Made by a program: the position numbers and the translations under genes. DNA of 64,000 nucleotides from Pantoea sp. 1.19 (GTDB lineage Bacteria; Pseudomonadota; Gammaproteobacteria; Enterobacterales; Enterobacteriaceae), in the NCBI RefSeq assembly GCF_001922585.1, contig NZ_MRBS01000002.1:186001-250000 (forward strand), written 5' to 3'. The notes below the pieces were generated by a model. It saw nothing but the letters and a program-made list of their open reading frames with translations, ran no database searches and was not told the DNA's origin. Shown here one piece after another: positions 19,315-30,000 of the stretch (within the stretch, counting starts at the first letter, position 1; the number at the start of each line of letters is the position of its first letter).

Positions 19315-20481
19315 TTAGCGCTCGCGCAGCGACTCCTTCACCTTATTCAGCGGCTTGAGCAGGTAGTCCAGTACCGATTTCTGTCCGGTTTTGATGTCGA
19401 CGCTCGCCACCATCCCCGGTACGATCGGAAAACGGCGCCCCGCTTTATTGGTCAGTTCTGCGGTGTCGGTGCGCACGTAGACCCGGTAGTAGTACTGATC
19501 GCGCTTCACTTCATCCTGCAGCGTATCCGGCGATACGGTTTCCACCACGCCGGGCAGATTGCCGTAAATCGCCGTATCGTAAGCGGTAATTTTTACCGTT
19601 GCCGCCAGTCCGGGACGGATCCAGGCAATATCGCGGGGATTGATCCGCGTTTCAATCAGCAGCTGATCTTCCAGCGGCACGATTTCCATCAGTTTGCCGC
19701 CCGGTTGCAGCACTCCCCCCACCGTTGTTACCTGAATGTCTTTTACAATCCCACGCACCGGCGAGTAGAGGGTGGCGCGGGTGAGCTGATCTTCTTTGCC
19801 GGTCAGCACCTGCAGCTGGGCGTCCAGGTCCGCGTTGTTTTTAACCTGCTCCTCCCGGGCGCGCACCGCATACTGGTTTCGCGCTTCATCAATTTTGCCG
19901 CGCAGCTCGCTGACCTGGCGCTTGAGGCGGATCACCTCGACTTCGCCGGCGGCGCCTTTGGCCACCAGCGGCTGGGTCATCCGCAGTTCGTCCTGTACCA
20001 GCCGCAGCGCATCGCTGAGGTTTTTCACCGTTTCGGTTAGATCGCGACGGCGGGATTGATACAGTTGGGTTTCGCGCGCCACCAGCTCTGGCGAAGTCAG
20101 GGTGTCCGCACTGAAGCGCAGCGGCGCACCGGTCAGCTCCGCCTTCAGGCGTTCGGCGGAGGCGCGCAGCGTGCGCACCCGCGCCGCGGCTTCCCCGGCG
20201 TTAGACTGAAAACGGGTGGGGTCGAGCCGGGCCAACACCTGCCCCTTTTCCACGATATCGCCCTCCTTCACGTTCAGCTGCTGTACGACCCCACCATCGA
20301 GCGACTCGATCACCTGCGCCCGGGTGAGCGGCGTCACCTTGCCGGTGCCAACGGTGACCTCGTCGAGCACCGCAAACGAGGCCCAGAGCACGAAGATCCC
20401 CAGCGCGGCGGCGCACAGCCAGATAATGGCCGAGCCGCGCCGCTCGTCGCTTTTGAGCTGCTTATCGATAATCAGATTCAT
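19315..20481 (-). CDS. HlyD family type I secretion periplasmic adaptor
   Basis: 388-residue membrane fusion protein of the adhesin exporter, counterpart of BapD/LapC. One transmembrane helix at about 18-40 is followed by a lipoyl half-motif (VIESLDGGVVQQLNVKEGDIVEKGQVLARLD), a long coiled-coil hairpin at about 80-220, the second lipoyl half and a beta-barrel region ending VPGMVASVDIKTG. It joins the ABC protein to the outer-membrane channel. Its ATG overlaps the stop of the ABC gene by four bases, so translation is coupled. It is the last gene of the adhesin locus. Confidence 0.92.
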   Translation of the reverse strand: MNLIIDKQLKSDERRGSAIIWLCAAALGIFVLWASFAVLDEVTVGTGKVTPLTRAQVIESLDGGVVQQLNVKEGDIVEKGQVLARLDPTRFQSNAGEAAARVRTLRASAERLKAELTGAPLRFSADTLTSPELVARETQLYQSRRRDLTETVKNLSDALRLVQDELRMTQPLVAKGAAGEVEVIRLKRQVSELRGKIDEARNQYAVRAREEQVKNNADLDAQLQVLTGKEDQLTRATLYSPVRGIVKDIQVTTVGGVLQPGGKLMEIVPLEDQLLIETRINPRDIAWIRPGLAATVKITAYDTAIYGNLPGVVETVSPDTLQDEVKRDQYYYRVYVRTDTAELTNKAGRRFPIVPGMVASVDIKTGQKSVLDYLLKPLNKVKESLRER

Positions 20482-22634
20482 GCCGCATCTCCCCGTGCTG
20501 CGCTGGCCGTCGCGCCCGGGCGGACGCTGGCGGCGCGCAGGATCTCATCGCGTGGACCATCGGCCAGTACCCGACCGTTGTCCATGACCACTACCCTATC
20601 CACCAGCTTCAGCAGCGCCGGACGGTGGGTTACCAGCACCAGCGTGCGCCCGGTAAGCCATTCGCGCAGCCGCGCAATCACCTGCTCCTCCAGCTGCTCA
20701 TCCATCGCGGCGGTGGGTTCATCCAACAGAACCACCTGAGGCTGGCGCAGAATCAGCCGGCTGAGCAGCACCATCTGGCGCTGTCCGCCAGAGAGGCCGC
20801 GCCCGCCTTCGTTGATGATTTGATCGAGGCTGGCGGCATCCTGCTTCACCAGCGAAATGGCCCCGCTGACCCGCAGCGCTTCCAGCATTTCGGCTTCGCT
20901 GGCGTGGGGATTACCGAGCATCAGATTCTGTCGCAGGCTGCCGAAGAATAGCCGCGAGTCTTGCGATAGCCAGCCGAGCTGGCGGCGTAAATCCACCGGG
21001 TCGATCTGTTTGATATCCACGCCGTCAACGATCACCTTGCCCTGCTGAGCGGTGGCCTGTCCGGCCAGCAGCTTTAGCAGCGTCGATTTACCGGCCCCGA
21101 CCCGACCGAGGATCGCTACCCGCTCACCGGGTTTGATCGTCAGGCGCGCGACGCTGAGCACGTTTTTACGCTGCTCTTCATCGTAGGTGTACTGGGCGTT
21201 CAGGATCTCGTAGTGACCGGCGAGGGTCGGACAGTGCGCAATGTCGTCGCTGTCCGGACGGTCCAGCGGCCGCTTCAGCAGCTCATCCAGTCCGTTCATC
21301 GCGGTTTTCGCATGCTGCCAGCGGGAGAAGACCATCGTCAGCTGCATCAGCGGCGCCAGCGTGCGTGAAGAGAGCAGACTGCTGGCCACCAGCGTACCGG
21401 TGGTGATATCGCCGGCCAGCACCAGGTAGGTGCCAAAGACCAGCATTCCGGCGTAGGTTAATTGCTGCACGGTCGAGGCCCAGCCGCTGAGGCGCGCGCC
21501 CCACAGCCGCTGCTTCATGCCAATCGCCGCGCTGACCTCGTGGTTTTGCTCCCACTGCCGCTGAAAATAGGGCTCGGCCTGCAGCGCCTTGATGTCTTCC
21601 ACCCCTTCGATAGTTTCTACCAGCACCGCATTACGCAGCGCCCCTTCACGCATCCCCTCTTTCGCCAGTTTGGCCATCGGGATCTGCACCAGCAGACCGG
21701 GGATAACAATCAGCGGGATCGCCACCAGCGGCACAATCACCAGCGGTCCACCAATAAAGGCCATGATAAACAGAAACAGCAGCACAAACGGCATATCAGC
21801 CGCGGCCCCGACGGTCGTCGAAGTGAGCAGCTCGCGCACCTGGTCAATTTCGCGCAGCTGCGAGATAAAAGAGCCGGTCGATTTCGGCCGCGCCTCGTTG
21901 CGAATATTCATCGCCCGGGCAAACAGCATCGCGGAGATGTTCAGGTCAATGCGCTTGCCCATTAAATCGGAGACCTGGGTGCGCATCAGCCGAATCAGGA
22001 ACTCAATGGCCGCGGCGAACAGCACGCCGAAGAACAGCACCCACAGGGTCGATTCTGACTGGGCGGGGATCACCCGGTCATACACCTGCATCGAGAAGAG
22101 AATGCCGGCCAGCGCCAGCACGTTGCTGACCACCGACGCAAGCGAGATCTCGGCAATCCGTCGCCCCATGCCTTTAAAGTTGTGCCAGAACCAGTGCTGA
22201 CGCCACGGCTGAACAAATGCGTCAATACGCGCATCGCGACCGCGCGCCGCCACCCCGGCGACGCCGACCTGCAGCTGGCTCTGCGCCAGCAGCTCGCCCA
22301 AATCGCCCTCGCGGACCACGTCGCCACCCTCGCTCAGCCAGTAGCGTACCCGCTCCTCCTCCAGCACCTCTTCAACTACGGCCAGCCCGCCCTCCTGCAG
22401 GCAGAGCAGCACCGGCACGATTTCCGGCCGCCAGCGCAGCTGAGTGTGCGCAGTGAACGTCAGGTGCAGTCCCAGCAGACCGGCCAGCCGCTCCAGCTGT
22501 TTCGGCTGGCTGAGATGTTCAAACCAGCGCATCTGCTGACGCAGATTTTTCGCATCGGCCGGTTTCCCCAGCCGCGCCGCGATCCGCAGCATGGCGTCAA
22601 TGGCGTTGTCTGTTGTTCCGCGTTCCGGTTTCAT
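20478..22634 (-). CDS. Type I secretion system permease/ATPase
   Basis: 718-residue exporter, LapB/BapC type. The N-terminal 140 residues look like a C39 peptidase-like domain without the catalytic Cys, as in RTX-adhesin exporters. Six transmembrane helices follow, then the ATPase with Walker A GRVGAGKST, signature LSGGQRQ and Walker B VVLLDEP. The ATG at 22634 has AAGGGG upstream; an ORF start at 22736 would overlap the preceding gene. It lies 19 bases after the TolC-like gene and overlaps the HlyD-like gene by four bases. Confidence 0.93.
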   Translation of the reverse strand: MKPERGTTDNAIDAMLRIAARLGKPADAKNLRQQMRWFEHLSQPKQLERLAGLLGLHLTFTAHTQLRWRPEIVPVLLCLQEGGLAVVEEVLEEERVRYWLSEGGDVVREGDLGELLAQSQLQVGVAGVAARGRDARIDAFVQPWRQHWFWHNFKGMGRRIAEISLASVVSNVLALAGILFSMQVYDRVIPAQSESTLWVLFFGVLFAAAIEFLIRLMRTQVSDLMGKRIDLNISAMLFARAMNIRNEARPKSTGSFISQLREIDQVRELLTSTTVGAAADMPFVLLFLFIMAFIGGPLVIVPLVAIPLIVIPGLLVQIPMAKLAKEGMREGALRNAVLVETIEGVEDIKALQAEPYFQRQWEQNHEVSAAIGMKQRLWGARLSGWASTVQQLTYAGMLVFGTYLVLAGDITTGTLVASSLLSSRTLAPLMQLTMVFSRWQHAKTAMNGLDELLKRPLDRPDSDDIAHCPTLAGHYEILNAQYTYDEEQRKNVLSVARLTIKPGERVAILGRVGAGKSTLLKLLAGQATAQQGKVIVDGVDIKQIDPVDLRRQLGWLSQDSRLFFGSLRQNLMLGNPHASEAEMLEALRVSGAISLVKQDAASLDQIINEGGRGLSGGQRQMVLLSRLILRQPQVVLLDEPTAAMDEQLEEQVIARLREWLTGRTLVLVTHRPALLKLVDRVVVMDNGRVLADGPRDEILRAASVRPGATASAARGDAA

Positions 22635-22653
22635 TGCGCCCCTTATCCACTGA

Positions 22654-24009
22654 TTAAAGCGAAGGCAGCGTTTGTCCGCTGCTGGCTTCGCGATCGATAC
22701 CCAGCATATCCAGCAGATTGTCGACTGCCGCCGCATAGCGCACGGTGGCGTCCCAGCCGTCGTACTGCGACATCACCCGCATACTCTGCGCCTGAAACAC
22801 GTCCTGCTCGACGCTAAGCAGGTCGTTCAGGCTGCGCTTATTCAGCCGGTACTCGTCGGCGTACACGCTACGGGTGTGCTCGGCACTGGCCAGCTGCGCA
22901 TCGCCGGCCTGTTCGCGCTGCTGAGCGCCAATCATGTCGGCGTAGGCGGTCGAAGCCCGCTGGTTAATATCGAGTTTAGATTGCTGAATAGCCGCTTCGG
23001 CGGCCTCCCGATCCCCCTCGGCGGCGCGGGTTTTGGCATTGACCAGACCGCCCTGATACAGCGGTGCTTCCACCTGCAGCTGCAGCTGATCGTCCCAGTA
23101 GGCGCGCTGATCGTTTTCATAGCGGGTGCGGGCCGCCTGCACGCGCAGCGTCGGCCAGTGATTGGAGGCTGCCTGGCGTACCCGCTCGCGCGCCGCCAGC
23201 TGTTTCGCCTGCGCGCTGCGTACCGCCGCGCTACTCTCGTAGGCGATGCGCTCGAGGGTTATCTGCTGATTGAGCAGGCTTTTCGGTAAATCCGGCAGGT
23301 TATCGGCCACCACGCCGGTCAGCACCGTTAGCTGTGCCTGCGATGACCGCTGCTGAGCGCGGTACTGCTCCAGGGTCGCCTGCATGGCGGCCTGCCGCGT
23401 CTGCGCCTGGAGCACGTCTGACTGCGAGCTGAGCCCGGCATCGGCGCGCAGGCGAGCGATCCCTTCAACCCGCTGCAGTGAAGCAATATTTTCACGCGCG
23501 GACACCACCAGCGCCTGATAGCGTTTGACTTCCAGATAGGCGCGCAGCGTGTCCTGCGCCACCGTGGTCATGGTGTCATACAGATTGAAGCGATAGGCAT
23601 CGCCCAGGAAGCGCTGCTCATCAATGGCCCCGCCGGTGCGGCCGAAATCGTACAGCAGCTGGCTGAGTGAGATGCCACCGGAAGCGCTGTTATTCAGGCT
23701 GCCAGAAGAGTCTGTTTGCTGAGAGCGACCGCCGCTGGCCTGCAGAGAAATTTGCGGATACCACGCGCTTTTAGCCGCATCGAGGTCGGCATCACCGACG
23801 CGGATTTGCGCGGCGGCTTCGCTGATTTTCGGGTTGCGGGCAAACGCACGCAGAATCGCTTCGCGCAGCGACAGCGCCGCGACCTGCTCCTCCGTAGGCG
23901 CCGCACGCCAGTTAAATTCGGCGGTTGGCGCTTCGGGCGCCGCCACGGTTGTGCCACTGATCAGCGCGCAGCTGGCGCCGAAATAAAAGGTGATGACCGC
24001 TTTTCTCAT
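22654..24009 (-). CDS. TolC family outer membrane protein of type I secretion
   Basis: 451 residues with a signal peptide cleaved near TVAA-APEAP. Two outer membrane efflux repeats form the TolC channel-tunnel: LSLREAILRAFARNPKI opens the first, and the second lies around residues 250-430 (LQVEAPLYQGGLVNAKT). It is the dedicated exit duct for the adhesin, comparable to BapB/LapE. It starts 87 bases after the adhesin stop and precedes the ABC gene, in the order adhesin-OMP-ABC-MFP. Confidence 0.92.
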   Translation of the reverse strand: MRKAVITFYFGASCALISGTTVAAPEAPTAEFNWRAAPTEEQVAALSLREAILRAFARNPKISEAAAQIRVGDADLDAAKSAWYPQISLQASGGRSQQTDSSGSLNNSASGGISLSQLLYDFGRTGGAIDEQRFLGDAYRFNLYDTMTTVAQDTLRAYLEVKRYQALVVSARENIASLQRVEGIARLRADAGLSSQSDVLQAQTRQAAMQATLEQYRAQQRSSQAQLTVLTGVVADNLPDLPKSLLNQQITLERIAYESSAAVRSAQAKQLAARERVRQAASNHWPTLRVQAARTRYENDQRAYWDDQLQLQVEAPLYQGGLVNAKTRAAEGDREAAEAAIQQSKLDINQRASTAYADMIGAQQREQAGDAQLASAEHTRSVYADEYRLNKRSLNDLLSVEQDVFQAQSMRVMSQYDGWDATVRYAAAVDNLLDMLGIDREASSGQTLPSL

Positions 24010-24096
24010 TGTGTTTCCCTGTCTACTGAAATGGCATCGGTGCGGTTTTCACCTGACTGACACCGCGGGGACGCCCCGCCCCCGCGGCCTTGTCTG

Positions 24097-27000
24097 TTAC
24101 ACGATGTGGACCTGTAACGTATGCTGAACCAATACGTCTCCTAAAGTATTATCGCTGCTCAGCGAGCTGTTGTGATAAATATCAAACACCTGGCCATCAA
24201 CCGATCGCTGACCGACCGCTGCCCAGACGCCACCATCAGTATTGGCCAGCGTCACCTGGCTGCCGTCCGCGCCTTTAATCAGCAAATCCTCCTCGGGTGA
24301 GTCGGTCAGCGTCAGCGCCTGCTGCAGATCCAGTTTGACGCCGTTGGTGCCTGAGGTGCCGAGATCCAGTATCTCGATGCCTTCCACCTTCAGCCCCAGC
24401 GCGGTGAGATCCAGCTGCAGATACTCGCCGTTAAGCAGCAGCGTATCCACGCCCGCCCCACCGTCAATGTGGCTCACGTCCAGCGCGTTGACGGCAATCA
24501 GATCATCACCGCTACCGCCGGCGGCGCTGTCGCCGCTGCTCTGCGTGCCGTCCGCCAGCGTGACGGTCAGCCCGCCAATGCTGAAGCGTTCTTCCCCGGC
24601 GGATGCGTCGTCGTCCACCGCCGCGGCGCCCGGTACATCACTGTCGGTAAGCCGCGTCGAGGCGGCCTCAGGGCTGGCCGACGCGGTGTTCAGCGTCTCA
24701 CCATCGCTGCGGCTGGCCGACTCAGTGCCGTCCGGCGCCGCGCCGCTGGCCTGCGGCGTGAGATCGTCGGTACGGCGGGCGGTGTCACTCCCGGCGTCGC
24801 TGCCGATCGTTTCACTGGCGGCAAACAGCGACAGCGTCTCATCGCTGCTGGCCGCTGCGCTGAGCGCCAGAGGCAGCAGCGAACCAAGCAGCAGGGTCGC
24901 CGTAACCGAGTAAGGATTACCGGCCACGTCCGTAGCCGAGACGGTGGCCACCGAGCTGGAGGTCAACGCACTGAGCAGCCCGGCGCCGGTAAATTTGGTG
25001 CTGTAGCGGCCCACGCTGTCCACTGTCGCCTGCTGGGTCGTGCCGTTGATCGTGACGTTTACCTTGGTGCCCTGCGCCAGATTGAGGGTGCTGCCGCTGA
25101 CGGTCAGGCCAGTGAACAGGACATTGAGCAGGCTGACCACCGGATCGACGCCAATCAGCGGCGTATTCTGCACAACGGAGGTGAAGCTGCTGTTGTTGAC
25201 CGCCGTATTGCCCACCGCATCAGCCACGGTGACCGTCAGCGGATGGGCACCGTCCGGCAGGGCCTTCAGCACCGCCGACGGAATCGTCAGGCTCCAGCTG
25301 CCGTTATTGCCCACCGCCGTAGTGAGGACCGTGCCCGCCACGTTGACCGTGACCGTGCCGCCCGCCGCGTTGCTGGCGCTGCCGCTCAGGGTGCTGCCGC
25401 TGTTGGCTTCGCTCAGATTCAGGTAGCCATCGCCGCCGAAAACTGAAGCGGTGTTGACTGACACCGTCGGTACGGTATCAAGCCCGACCCGCACGCTGCT
25501 GCTGCCGCTGCCGCTGTTGCCCGCCAGGTTGGTGAGCGTGGCGCTGACCGGGTTACTGCCGTCCGCCAGCGTTGCCAGGCTGGCCGGCGGGACGCTGACG
25601 CTCCAGCTGCCGTCAGCAGCCACCCGCGTCGTCAGGCTCAGGTCGCCAACTTTTACCGTAACCGTAGATCCCTCGGCGTTGGTGGCCGTCCCGCGGATGG
25701 TCTGACTGACCAGCGCATCGGCCACGTTGAGCAGGCCGTCGCCAAACACCGAGCTGATGGTCAACGTCGGCGGCGTCTGAGCGATAACATTCAGGCTTCC
25801 GCTGTCGGTGGCGGTGTTGCCCACGCTGTCGCTGACCGACACGGTCACCGTCTGCGTTCCGTTCGCCAGCGCGGCCAGTTCCCCCTTGCCAATGCTCAGC
25901 GTCCAGCTGCCGTTGTTCGCCACCGGCGTGGTATAACTCTTACCGCCCAGCTGCACGGTAACGAGACTGCCTGCGCTGACGTTGGTGGTGGTGCCGCTGA
26001 TGTTTTGCGCCGTAGCCAGATCGGCAGCGCTGAGCACGCCGTCGCCAAACACCGGCGCAACCTCAATGGTCGGCACTTTACTGGCGCCAATGATCAGACC
26101 CGCCGTCGCACTGGCGGTATTACCGACCGCATCGGTGACCGACACGCCAACCGTCAGATTACCGTCGAGCAGCGTGCCCAGCAGATCGGGCTGCACCAGC
26201 GCGCTGAACTTGCCGTCGGCATCGGTGGTGGCGGTTAGCGTGCTGTTACCGAGCGAAATCCGCACCTGCGTGCCCGCCGCCGCATTTTTCACGCTGCCGC
26301 TGATGGTCTGCGCCGTCAGCAGATCCAGTATGCTGAGGAGGCCATCGCCGAAAATCGGGTTCAGGGTGACGCTGGGCAGATTACGCAGGCCGACCAGCAG
26401 CCCCGCCCCGGCGGTGCTGGTATTACCAGCCCCGTCGGTGACGCTGACGCCCACCGTCAGATTGCCGTCGGCCAGCCCCTGCAGGACGCCAGGGTTCACC
26501 GCCAGGTTGAAGCGTCCGGTGTCATCTACCGTGGTCAGCAGGGTTTGGCCACCGAGCGTCACGGCCACCGCTGAACCGGCCGCAACGCCGCTGACGGTAC
26601 CGCTAATCAGCTGGGTGCTCAGGGCGTCAACCGCGTTGAGCAGGCCATCGCCGAACAGTGGATCCAGCTCAATGCGCGGCGCCGTCAGGCTAACCGTCAG
26701 ACCAAGGCGGGCGCTGGCTTCGTTGCCGGCCACGTCGGTCACGCTGGCGCTAACCGTCAGGTTACCGCTGGTCAGGGTGCCCAGAATATCCGGTGTCACC
26801 TTCGCGCTAAAGATGCCGTCGTTGCCAACGGTGGCCTCGACGGTGCTGTCACCGATAGCAATCTTGACCAGCGTGCCGACCGCGGCATTTTTCACCACGC
26901 CGCTGATGGTTTGATCAAACAGCAGATCGGCAATATTCAGGATACCGTCGCCGAAAATCGGGTTCAGGCTGATTTCCGGCAGCTGGTTAAAGATACCGAC

Positions 27001-30000
27001 GTTAACCGTCCCGCTGGCCACGTTGCCCGCCGGATCGACAACGCCAATCACCGCGGTCAGCGGCCCGCTCAGCAGCTGCTGCAGGTCGGCGGCCGGGATC
27101 GGCAAGCTCCACTGGCCGCCCTCCTGCACCGTGGTCAGGTAGGATTTCGTTCCCAGTACCAGTGATACCGTCGAGCCGACGGCGGCACTGACCGTACCGC
27201 TGACCGTCTGATCGCGGCTCGCCTCGGCGACGTTGAGCAGGCCATCGCCGAACAGATCGAGGATCTGCGGCACCACCGGCAGGACGTTAATGATCGACAC
27301 CAGCGTTTCACTGGTCGAGGTAGTGTTACCGTAGTCATCGGTCAGGGTCAGATCAATGTCCAGAGTGCCGTCGCTCAGCAGCTGCAGTACGCTGGGCGGC
27401 ACCACAATCGCCCACTTGCCGTCCTGACCCACCCGCGCGGTCAGCTCCGTGCCCCCGAGGGTTACCGACACCGTGGCGCCAATGCCGTTCAGTCCGCTGG
27501 CCACGCCGCTGATGGTCTGCGCCAGCACGGTATCCAGCGCATTCAGCGTGCCATCACCAAACAGCGAGTCAACGGTCAGGTTCAGCAGGTCATTGACCAC
27601 TTTATTGACCGTCAGCGTCGCCTCGGTCTGGTTACCGGCCGCGTCGCTAACCCGCAGGCCAAATACCAGCGCACCATCGGTCAGGCTGCCGAGCACCTCC
27701 GGGGTCAGCTCAAGGCTGAAGCTGCCGTTTTCGTTGACGATCGCCGTGGCAATCGGCGCGCCGTCGCCCAGATACAGCCCGATGGTCTGACCCGCCGCGC
27801 CGCTCACCGTACCGGTCAGCAGCTGCGTCAACAGGATATCCGCCGCATTGAGCAGGTTATCGCCAAGCAGCGCATTCACCTCAATCAGCGGTGCCACGGT
27901 ATCTACCGTTATCGGCAGCGGCGGTGCCGTGCCAACGTTGCCGGCCGCATCGGTGAGCGTGGCGGTAATGCTCTGGGGGCCCTGGCCCAGCGCCTGTAAA
28001 TCAGCCGGGCTCACGGTCGTCGACCAGCTGCCGTTACCCTGCACTATCGCCGTATAGGCTTTGCCGCCCAGACTGATACTTACCGTGCGTCCGACGTCTG
28101 CCAGCGAGGCCGTTCCGCTAATGGTCTGCCCCAGCGCTCCCGTGGCTTCAGCACCGTTGAGGACGTTGTCACCGGCAAAGGGGTTGATGGTCACCGTCGG
28201 GACGATCAGATCGACCAGCAGCGGCACGGTGATCGTGACCGTATCGCCCGACAGCGAGTCGTAGGTCACCACCACGTTATACTGTCCCTCCGGCAGCGTA
28301 ACTTCCGGTAACGTCCAGTTTCCAGAGAGGGGATCCAGCGTTGCCAGTAGCGCCGGCTGGCCATTGATTGCGACAAGTAACTCTCCGATCAACGGCCCGT
28401 CGCCGATAACCCTGCCCGACAGGGTCTGCAGGGCTCCCTCGGCCGCGTTGACGATGTTATCGTCGGCGATCGGGTCAAGGGTGACCAACGGCGTGGCGGG
28501 CGGCACCAGATTCAGCGGCACCGACAGCGGGGTGCTGACCGGATTGCCGGCGGCATCGCTGACGCTGGCGGTAATCAGCCCGCTATCACCAGTGCCGAGC
28601 AGGGCCAGCTGCGTCGGCGTCAGGTTGACGCTCCAGCTGCCGTCCGCTTTCACTTCCGCCAGAATCGGCGTGGTGCTGTCGCCAAGGGTAATGGACACGC
28701 TGCGTCCGGCCTCAACGCCGGTGGTGCTACCGCTCAGCACCTGTACATTCAGGCTCTCCAGGTAGTCAAGGGTCCCGTCGCCGGCAAAGGTATCCAGCGT
28801 CAACGTCGGCGCCTGGGTATCCACCGTCACGCTGCCGCTAATGCTGCCGCTGTTGCCCGCGGCATCAGTCGCTACCACGCGGATGGACTGTACCCCCTGC
28901 CCCAGAGCGCCCAGCACCGCGCTATCCAGCGCCAGCGTCCAGTTGCCGCTGCTGTCGACGGAGGCCGCAATGGGATCGCCGCCGCCAATACTGACCAACA
29001 CCGTCTGGTCAGGGCCGGTTTCTCCGGTGCTACCGCTCAGGCTGGCGCCGTTTGTTGCCTCCACAATATTGAGGAAGCCGTCGTCAAATGGCGCATTCAG
29101 CGTCGGCCGAGGCAGGGTAAAGTCGTTGGTAAAGTCGAGGCTCTGCGCGGCGGTGTTCCCCACGCCGTCGGTGACGCTGATGGTAATGCTGTGACCGCCG
29201 TCCACCAGCCCTTTCAGCGCGCCGGCGGGCAGATTGACCGTCCAGTTGCCCTGCGTATCAACCGCGGCGATGTACTGGATGCCGCCGACGTCAATCGTCA
29301 GCGTCACATTCTGGTTATCGCCGGCCACGCCGGTAGTGCCGGCCACGCCGGTAGTGCCGGTGATACTTTGCGCGGCATTCGCCTCGGCCAGATTCAGCAC
29401 GCCGTTGCCAAACGGCAGATCGATGGTCGGCTGCGGCTGCGTCAGCTGGGAAATAAAGGCCAGCTCGGCCTCATCGCTGTTGCCGGCGCGATCGATCGCG
29501 GTGACCGCAAGGGTGTGCTCTCCGTTAGCCAGGCCGGTCAGCAAGCCAGCCGGTAGCGATACGCTCCAGTTGCCCTGCGCATCGGTCACCGCTTCGATTG
29601 GCTCACCGCCGTCAATGGAGACGCGCACCGCCTGACCCGCGCCCAGCGCGCCGGTTTTGCCGCTCAGCAGCTGCCCCGCCCCCGCTTCCGCGATGTTCAG
29701 CAGGCCATCGCCAAACGGCAGGTTGATGCTCACCTCGGGCAAATCGTTGATCAGCACGGTCAGACTGCTGGATACCGCGTCGCGGTTACCCACCGCATCG
29801 CTGGCCGTCACCACAACAGGCCATACGCCGTCCGGCAGAGTCGTAAGCAGCGCCGGAGGGATGTCCAGGCTCCAGGCACCGGTATCGCCGTCGACGTTGG
29901 CGTCATACGCGGTGCCATTGATGTTGACCACTACGCGCTGCCCCGCGCCGGTAATGCCGGTGCTGCCGGTCAGCGTGCCGCCCGCCAGTGACTCTGCCAC

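Noticed and set aside
24469..25446. Long plus-strand frames opposite the adhesin
   Set aside because: They repeat with the adhesin repeat period and have no independent motifs; frame shadows of repetitive DNA.
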